Of a stretch of 64,000 nucleotides of DNA, positions 57,673-64,000 are shown piece by piece; position 1 is the stretch's first letter; every line of letters begins with the position of its first letter. This stretch comes from Tillandsia leiboldiana. Lineage: Eukaryota; Streptophyta; Magnoliopsida; Poales; Bromeliaceae. The notes beneath the pieces were generated by a model. That model was not told the origin of the DNA. It was given only the letters and a program-made list of their open reading frames with translations, and ran no database searches. The stretch spans positions 10,740,584 through 10,804,583 of the forward strand of contig CM055077.1 in assembly GCA_029204045.2 (NCBI GenBank), in the 5' to 3' direction. The position numbers and the translations under genes are program-made.

Positions 57673-57966
57673 GCGAAGCGAGCGGAGAAGATCCTCTAGG
57701 AGCGTATGGAAAAGGTTGAGTCGTAATTGTGTACGGTAAATCACCTTGTACGTGTTTTAATTCTAGTGGATTTCTGCCGTGTTATCGGTCCCGTGGTTTT
57801 TTACTCCGGTGATGGAGTTTTCCACGTAAAAATCTTGCGTATTATTTTTTATTTCCGCATTGGGTTTTTATCGCAACGATTTTTGAGTGTTTATACGTTT
57901 ACACCTATTCACGCCCCTCTAGGTGTTTTTTCCCCTATTTAGATCCGTATTACATATAACCCAACA

Positions 57967-58470
57967 AAAAGCTGCCACGTGGCACACCCATCCTCCTGCC
58001 CGCGCGCCTACCCGCACGCCTGCCCGGCCTGCCCGGCCTTGCCCGCGCTACTCCCGTGGGCCGCGCCTGCCAAGCCGGCTATGCCAGCCACTCTGCAGCC
58101 TCAACGTGTCTGCCGCGCGCCAATGGAAAGCCGCCACGTGTCCCTCCGGTCCACGGCTTCCCCCGTACACCCAAAAATACTGTAAAACTTCCGGTTGTCC
58201 GTTTTTGGGTGCCCGGACTCCGAAAAATACGAGTAAATAGTCAATCTTGACCGTTTTCGCGCGCTGAATCTAAATCCGCAATCCGTTCCGCGAAAATCTG
58301 CTTCTATAATTTCGACGAAGGCATAAAAAGGTAAACTTGATTCGTTTTTCGCGCGGGGTCTATTCCTTGAGTCCGATTCGCGCACAGACACCTCTAACAC
58401 TCAGAGTAAACCCCCAGAAGCCGCTAAACACCATGCAATTAAGGTCTTTGCGAAAATCCGGGTCATGACA
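57967..58470 (-). repeat. Gypsy LTR fragment entered by C3
   Basis: Resembles the right-hand part of the Gypsy A and B LTRs: GCTGCCACGTGG, a GC-rich stretch, TCCGTTTTTGGGTGCCCGGACTC-like words and the terminal ATCCGGGTCATGACA. One full CCAAT-N9-CCACG module is at 58120-58138. The left edge is the C3 LTR end. Flanks do not match those of the fragment at 21493, so I do not join the two. Confidence 0.7.
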
Positions 58471-58617
58471 AAATGATTTGTACTTCAACATGGCAGTTGA
58501 TCCTGTTGGTCTTGATGATCAAGAGGAGGATCCTACACCCTTGGTTGGGCCAGACGATGCACGGCGGGGTGACGCGATCCGCACTATGGTAACGAAACAA
58601 TTATGGACTAATAGATA
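58471..58617 (+). pseudogene. Possible PIF/Harbinger nuclease C-terminal scrap
   Basis: A short plus frame reads MAVDPVGLDDQEEDPTPLVG and then GDAIRTMVTKQLW before a stop. The acidic stretch followed by AIRxxxxxQLW is reminiscent of the C-terminus of plant Harbinger-type nucleases. Only about 45 residues remain, so this is a weak call. Confidence 0.3.
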
Positions 58618-59744
58618 GGTGTATGTTTAAATGATGTTCATGTAACTTTCTTTAATATTTTTGTTCACAGCTCATGGACTACCACATAATTTCGGCTACA
58701 ATCATTTTACAACCTATATGTAGTTGTTGATGCTTGTTCGTTTTATTCCAGTTCTAAATTTGAACTTGCACTTTTCTACAAGTTATTTTGTTACTCATGT
58801 ATTTTATCACCATGTTGCAATAAATTTTGCTTATATTTCGTTCTTACTAAATTGCTTTGATATAATTGATTCTCATATAGGATAGTGAGTTGCTTATCTT
58901 TACTTCAGCATGCTTGTCTTTTTAATTTCATCTGTTTTATAGTATGTAGTCAAAATTTCACGCAGAATTTTTTTTATTTTTTTACGTTTCATTATATGTA
59001 TTTTTTTCGAATTGAGATTTCATTTTGTTCTAACACGTGTGTGGAATAAACTTGATATAACTTGGTATAACTTAACCAAATTTTGTTATCCTAGAGAGGA
59101 CTTAACTGTACAGATGAAAGTATAACTTAGTATTAAACTGATATTTTATAATATATACAATAATAAAAACTAATTAAAAGTAAGTAAAATATGAGATATA
59201 AATAAAGGTAATTAGATTATGAATTAAACCAATCTTCCCCATGATGCCACGTAACTAATAATTTAAATACAAATTTAAAGTAATTTCTTACAAGGAATAT
59301 TGTTTTAAAAAAATTATATTTAATAATATTAGCCCATATAAATAGTACTAATATTACAAAATAAGAAAAATTCACAAGGGCAAATGCTGGTATTTTTAAA
59401 AAAATGTATTTATTTTTTTCTCCAATTCTCAATTATTCTCATAACACAGCCAAACGAAAAAAAAAAAGTTATTCTTTGGAATAACATACTTGCATACCAA
59501 ACAGACATTTATATTTAATTCTAATTATTCTATAATACATCTTTGTTCCAAGTATAAAAAAATTAATTATTCTAACACTTTTCTATTTCCAAACGGGCCT
59601 TATTGTCTGAATAGTGGTACATGTTAAATATTTTGTTTGAATGTAAATTAAGTTTCAAAACACAAACAAAATATTTTTTATATTCTTACATATTAAAAGG
59701 AGTTTGTTCTTCTATTCCAACGCATTATGATGCATATTAGAACA

Positions 59745-59819
<75 letters not shown>

Positions 59820-60201
59820 GTTTTGTAACCCTACAAAATTATGTGTTGTATATGCGATCAAAACAACTATTTTATTAGTAACTTTACCAGTAAAATTTTG
59901 AAGGTCTAATTGAAAATTTTAAAATATTATTGTTATCTATATATACTACAAATAAAAGCAAATAGAAAATTTTAAGTTGACAGATAAAAAATTATAAATA
60001 GAATGAAAAAAATATTCTATACAAATTATAAGAAAAAATAATTAATTACCTAACTAAAAATAAATCTGGATTGAAAACTAAAATGATTTAAGAATAGACC
60101 TATCAAATCAATAATTATTTAAATTTAAAATTTAAAATTAATTATAATTTTTTAATTTTGGATATATATTTTTAAAAAATTATATTTTATGAAACATATA
60201 T
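58618..60201. other. AT-rich spacer
   Basis: No gene seen. It contains a long (AT)n microsatellite at 59746-59816. Confidence 0.6.
59746..59816. repeat. (AT)n microsatellite
   Basis: Uninterrupted AT dinucleotides. Confidence 0.95.
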
Positions 60202-60692
60202 TGTGACGCCCCCAATAGTCCCACATCGGATGTGGATGGAATTGTGTTTGGGTTTATATGAGACATGGACACTAGTAATAATAACTTGGCTTAAGCATTT
60301 TGGGCTGTGGTTTGGGCCCAACGAGTTATTATTACTAGTGGGTCGGGTCGTTATATTTGGTATCAGAGCCAATAACCAGCCGGAAGTGTGCGGCGAGTCT
60401 CGGCTGAGCCTGGGTCTAGATGACAGGGCTAGCGAGACGAGTCTCACATCGCCCGGTGATCTTGGACTGCTGTGTGTGTGTCCTAAACGGGGGGAGTTTG
60501 TGACGCCCCCAATATTGTGTTTCGGGGGGAGTTTGTGACGCCCCCAATATTGTGTTTGAGTTTATGACGCCCCCAATATTGTGTTTGAGTTTATATGAGA
60601 CATGGACACTAGTAATAATAGCTGGGCTTAAGTATTTTGGGCTGTGGTTTGGGTCCAACGAGTTATTATTGCTAGTGGGCCGAGTCGTTATA
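60202..60692 (+). mobile_element. TRIM (terminal-repeat retrotransposon in miniature)
   Basis: The 5' LTR (60202-60355, 154 bp) starts TGTGACGCCCCCAATAG. It is followed by the primer site TGGTATCAGAGCC (60358-60370), a non-coding middle of about 130 bp, a polypurine tract ACGGGGGGAG (about 60487-60496) and a 3' LTR (60499-60692). The flanks are TATAT on both sides (60197-60201 and 60693-60697), although the context is AT-rich. The start of the 3' LTR is repeated three times. No 5S-like sequence was seen, so it is not evidently Cassandra. Confidence 0.85.
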
Positions 60693-61197
60693 TATATAAA
60701 AATATTTATGATCTAACTAAATTAGAAACATATATATTTAAATTTAAAATAGAGATTCAAAATATATTTTAATTTAAAAGTTATATTTAAATTTAATTTA
60801 ATTTTAAATGTGACGTGCATCATACGTGCACTATATCTAGTACTTACAAAAGTGCTAACATTTAAGAATTTTTGTACATTTTTGTTCTAATGAAAATCAA
60901 ACAATCACACCATAACAAATAGAGCGTGGGTAATTCTTTTTTAAAATTTAATTTTAATTTTTAGAATTAACTTTTTGATTTTAATGGCTCAAAATCAGAA
61001 ACAGTTAAATTTTATTTTTTGAAATCTGATTTAAATTTTAGAATTAAATTTTAAATTTAAATATTAAATATTTAATTTTATTTTAGATTTTAAATTTTAA
61101 ATTTAAATATATTATTTGCAAATCTAAAAAAAAAATACTAAATAATTTAATAAAATTATTTTAAAAAAAATATTTTCTCTATAAACTTAACCAAAAG
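60693..61197. other. AT-rich spacer
   Basis: Low-complexity AAATTTTAA sequence, nothing recognised. Confidence 0.6.
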
Positions 61198-61309
61198 ACT
61201 TTTTTTTAAACTAACCTTAAAAAATTATAATATTTGCAAAATAACCTTTGTAAAAAAAAAAATTGTAAAACTAACCCTCCTTTCGCCAGCAGGGCGCCAC
61301 GGAGGCGGG

Positions 61310-61650
61310 ACGAGCTGAACGCGCTGAATCGTTCAGCGTCTTCACAAAAACCCTGTGAAGACGCTGAATAAATCAACGCCTTCACAGTATGTGCTGAAGA
61401 CGATGAATGAATCAACGCCTTCAGAATATATGCTGAAGACGCTGATTCATTCAGCGCCTTCAGCACATACTATGAAGGCGCTGAGGACTTGGCCAATTTT
61501 CGCAAAAATTGACTAAACCCTCAAATATAACTGCTAAAGGCGCTGAATAGTTCAGCGACTTTAACATCATATGCTAAAGGCGCTGAACCATTCAGCGCCT
61601 TTAACATAAATGTTAAAGGTGCTGAATGGTTCAGCGCCTTTAACCACAGT
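61310..61650. repeat. Subterminal palindrome array of MULE3
   Basis: Six to seven palindromes of about 27 bp (arms like AAAGGCGCTGAA with TTCAGCGCCTTT, or GAAGACGCTGA with TCAGCGCCTTC) are spaced by about 12 bp of AT-rich sequence such as ACATCATATGCT. Confidence 0.85.
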
Positions 61651-61890
61651 ACCAACAAAGAATTTTTTTCAAGTGAAAAAAATAAAATTTGTACAACAAG
61701 TTTCATAACAAAATGAAAAATACAACAAGATTCACAACATCTAGATATTGAGCTAAAACATTCAGAAATAATGTGGAACAATTTCACAACATTCAGATAT
61801 AACAGTTGAGTAACAATAAAAAAATGTAATCACAAAAATGTTGATAATACACCATCAAACTCAAAATTGAGATAAAACTCAATTTTGAGC

Positions 61891-63146
61891 TTATCCTCTC
61901 CCTCGACCTCCTCGGCCACGCCTACGTCCACGCCCTCGCGGACGCCCACGCCCACGAGGAACAACAAGCTCGATAATCGGCATATCATCAAGATGCTCGG
62001 CCGCTGCCAACTGATCGAGCTCCTCGATAATACGACCCTCATCATGCTCACCAATATGTTGGATATCCTGTGGTGATGATGACGAGGGACGACGACGTGA
62101 ATATGTCGATGCAAATGATGTCCGTGATACAAGAGGCGGGAGTGACTCTGACGTCGAGGGAAATGTCGTAGGGGCCTGAATAGGAGGAGATGGAGATCGT
62201 GGCACCTGAAATGGCGTAAATAGTTAGTTAATTTGAATTTGAAGACTTAATTTGAAATTTCTAGTGATATGAAGGTACTTGATGACTCGAGGACGATGCG
62301 TGAGCATAATCTACTCGTCCCTCAGCAACTCTGACAGTAGGTACCGACGGTACATTTTGCAGTACCATATGAATATGCTCGTGCATATCTGTCAGAGTCC
62401 CGAATATCCTCGTAGGCGACGGACGATCATGCAATAACTGGCCTATAGTAGTATCCATCTGTCGTAGTGTGTCGGCCTGCATTTCAATTGACAAATTAAA
62501 TTTATATTAAATATACAAAACATGTTAAATTTATATATATAAATTATTATACCATTGTCCTCTCGATATGCCCACGGGGATGAAAAGTCAGCGGAGGACG
62601 TTGCACTGGACGATATATCCATCGCCTCGTAATCGTCCAGTACCATTGCATGTATATGGATGCCGCCTGCAGTGGGTCCTCACCAGCAGCCGGGAGCTGA
62701 TCAACAATGTGATCTAGCCTCTCAGACCACCTCTTAATGTGTACAGCGTGAAATGCAATCCAATCCTCATCCGGACGCCCACGTGATGTCACGCGTCGGA
62801 TGGACTCCACATTGAGAGGTATATGCTGGAGAAGACCGAATTGCCGCAGGACTCTGTCTGGTACATGCATCTCTATTATGTGAGAGCAGATGATGACTGT
62901 CCTTGAACGCCAGACTTGCGAGCCATGTACACAGAAGTCTGGTAATGCAGCTAAAATCTCATCTGTGTACGGCATCCATATAACCTGTTAATGACACAAA
63001 ATGATCAGTTAGTATAAAAATGTTTAGAAAAAAATTATTTAAAGTATTGATTTAAACATCTACATACCTGCATCTCTCTCTGCTGATCTAACTCATCTCT
63101 ATAAAACTCAATGTCAACGGTCCTGACATTGGCTCTGAATCGTAGT
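61891..63146 (-). pseudogene. MULE3 PMD protein, last four exons
   Basis: Exons on the minus strand with GT-AG borders: 63146-63068 (truncated), 62984-62552, 62476-62279 and 62205-61891. They give FRANVRTVDIEFYRDEL, VWRSRTVIICSHIIEMHVPD, RRWIYRPVQRPPLTFHPRGH and a C-terminal tail. They match the later exons of the MULE1 PMD gene but have no internal stops. The tail ends in an Arg/Gly-rich run (GRGRPRGRGRRRGRG), absent from MULE1, which could bind nucleic acid. The front of the gene is cut off by the LTR at 63147, so it is broken here. A better copy may exist elsewhere in the genome. Confidence 0.75.
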
Positions 63147-63600
63147 TGTGATGACCCGGATCTCCGCAGAGCTTTTGCAGAGTGAATTGTGGCTTCTGGA
63201 GGCCTAAGATGAGTAATCGAGTTGTCTGTGTTCAAATCGGATCCCAGATTTGGAACCGGCGTGAAAATCGGATCAAGTTTGCTTTTTCGGGGGCTTCCGG
63301 CAAAATTTCGGATGAGAATTTGGAGAAACGGACAGCGGATTTGGACTCAGCGCGCGAAAACGATAAAAATGGGCTATTTACTTGTATTTTTCGGACCTCG
63401 GAAAATATTTTTACTGTTCCGGCGGCCGGAACAGTGATTCCGGCGACCGGCGGGCATCGGCAGGCGGCGGCGCACGGCGGAGCGCGGCGGCACAGCGGCG
63501 GAGCGCGGTCGCGGGCAGGCGCGGGCAGGCGCGGCGCGAGCGCGGGCGGCCGATCCACAGGAAAAGCGTGCACCGGGAGTACTGAGGTTTGGCTTTGCCA

Positions 63601-63753
63601 CGTGGCATCCCCTCATTGGTCGGGCGGCGTCAAGGACTGGTCTGTGACACGTGGCGGCTTCTGGTTGGCTGACACATTCCGGAAGACCCGGCGCGTAGAC
63701 CGGGGGCGTGGACCACGTGAACCGCGTGGGGACACGTGGCACTTCTTGATTGG
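63601..63753 (+). promoter_or_regulatory. Three ERSE-like modules (reverse orientation)
   Basis: CGTGG-N9-ATTGG at 63601-63619, CGTGG-N9-GTTGG at 63650-63668 and CGTGG-N9-ATTGG at 63735-63753. These are the reverse complement of CCAAT-N9-CCACG, 185-335 bp upstream of the TATA box. Confidence 0.75.
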
Positions 63754-63935
63754 CGGGCTCAAGCCGCCCACGTGCACGAGGCACACGGAACACGTGGGCG
63801 GTGCGGATGTGGCGCGTTCTTGGTGTTTCGGGCGCGCACAGTATTAGGCCGGGCCCAACACTGTAGCAGCCCGAAATGCTGCGGGCGCCCGGAAGTTGGG
63901 CCCAATAGCCCATTTGGTCCTTTTTTGGTGTGGGC

Positions 63936-63945
63936 CTATAAATAG
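63936..63945 (+). promoter_or_regulatory. TATA box of the right-hand Gypsy LTR
   Basis: CTATAAATAG, at the same place relative to the 27-bp palindrome as in Gypsy A. Confidence 0.7.
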
Positions 63946-64000
63946 GCCTTATTCTTTGGGCCTTTTCTCCTTTTTCCCGAGCTCCTTAGCCTCTGAGCCC

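Larger units (their letters stand above)
56616..57966 (+). repeat. 3' LTR of Sirevirus C3
   Basis: 1351 bp, from TGTTACGGAATTTG to CATATAACCCAACA. It has five pairs of GATCCGGATC palindromes (about 56843-57127), a TATA box CTATAAATAG at 57191-57200 and the hairpin array at 57485-57672. It ends inside a Gypsy LTR fragment. Confidence 0.9.
61198..63146 (-). mobile_element. MULE3, PMD-gene end
   Basis: The left terminus resembles those of MULE1 and MULE2 (GACTTTTTTTTAAACTAACC). It is followed by a palindrome array and then PMD exons on the minus strand. The element is cut at 63147 by a Gypsy LTR, so its transposase would lie beyond the window. The element proves that the palindrome array is also found at the PMD end. 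Confidence 0.65.
63147..64000 (+). repeat. Gypsy LTR, left part, running off the window
   Basis: Starts TGTGATGACCCGGATC, the same terminus that B and A show on the minus strand, so this element points the opposite way. It includes the GC-rich block, three CGTGG-N9-(A/G)TTGG modules, a diverged copy of the 27-bp palindrome at 63838 and a TATA box at 63936. GTAGT (63142-63146) would be its left target copy. Confidence 0.8.

Noticed and set aside
57967..58470. Other half of the LTR that breaks off at 21790
   Set aside because: The flanks differ (MULE2 at 21492, a different scrap at 58471), the 5-bp neighbours do not match, and the sequence is closer to the Gypsy A type.
58618..60201. Possible MITE or hAT remains in the AT-rich spacer
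   Set aside because: I could not find paired termini or a target duplication.
60202..60692. Cassandra-type TRIM with 5S RNA
   Set aside because: I saw no 5S rRNA promoter boxes in the LTR, so only a generic TRIM is called.

Overview
This is a repeat-dominated plant nuclear window. It has spliced, plant-type transposon genes, several layers of nested LTR retrotransposons and very AT-rich spacers. Its one clearly intact host gene is an intronless, GC-rich glycosyltransferase. GC-rich single-exon genes together with Sirevirus-type Copia elements suggest a monocot, possibly a commelinid such as pineapple; that is inference only. A run of 100 N at 47820-47919 shows that this is a scaffold.

Layout. 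1-3308: the 3' end and 3' LTR of a plus-strand LTR element. 3597-3790: a probable first exon of a plastid-type Rossmann gene (minus). 4524-11280: a Mutator-like element (MULE1) carrying a transposase and a plant-mobile-domain (PMD) gene. 12397-14195: a 5'-truncated LINE. 14585-15041: a hAT miniature element with a perfect 8-bp target duplication. 16356-18806: a UDP-glycosyltransferase gene (minus) boxed between two inverted-repeat elements. 18827-21492: the front half of a second MULE.

21493-47819 is one nest: MULE2 was entered by an LTR (21493), that by a chromovirus (Gypsy A, 21791), that by a Sirevirus (C1, 27036), and that by a non-autonomous Gypsy with nearly identical 4.2-kb LTRs (B, 31640-43459). 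Beyond the gap lie a second Sirevirus (C2, minus) and a third (C3, plus, with a full-length env-like gene). C3 sits in another Gypsy LTR that ends at 58470. The right end has a possible Harbinger scrap, a TRIM element (60202-60692), the PMD end of a third MULE (61198-63146) and the start of a plus-strand Gypsy LTR (63147 to the edge).

The most unusual signals are regulatory or structural. (1) All Gypsy LTRs carry arrays of CCAAT-N9-CCACG, which matches the ER-stress response element consensus. (2) The leader part of each Sirevirus LTR has eight tandem hairpins with an invariant TGGATT loop and covarying stems. (3) A second copy of the LTR's paired GATCCGGATC palindromes lies inside Sirevirus C1, just upstream of a spliced leader for the env-like gene, which suggests an internal env promoter. 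(4) The glycosyltransferase TATA box appears to have been duplicated by a miniature transposon, and another hairpin element abuts its stop codon. All coordinates were read by eye.
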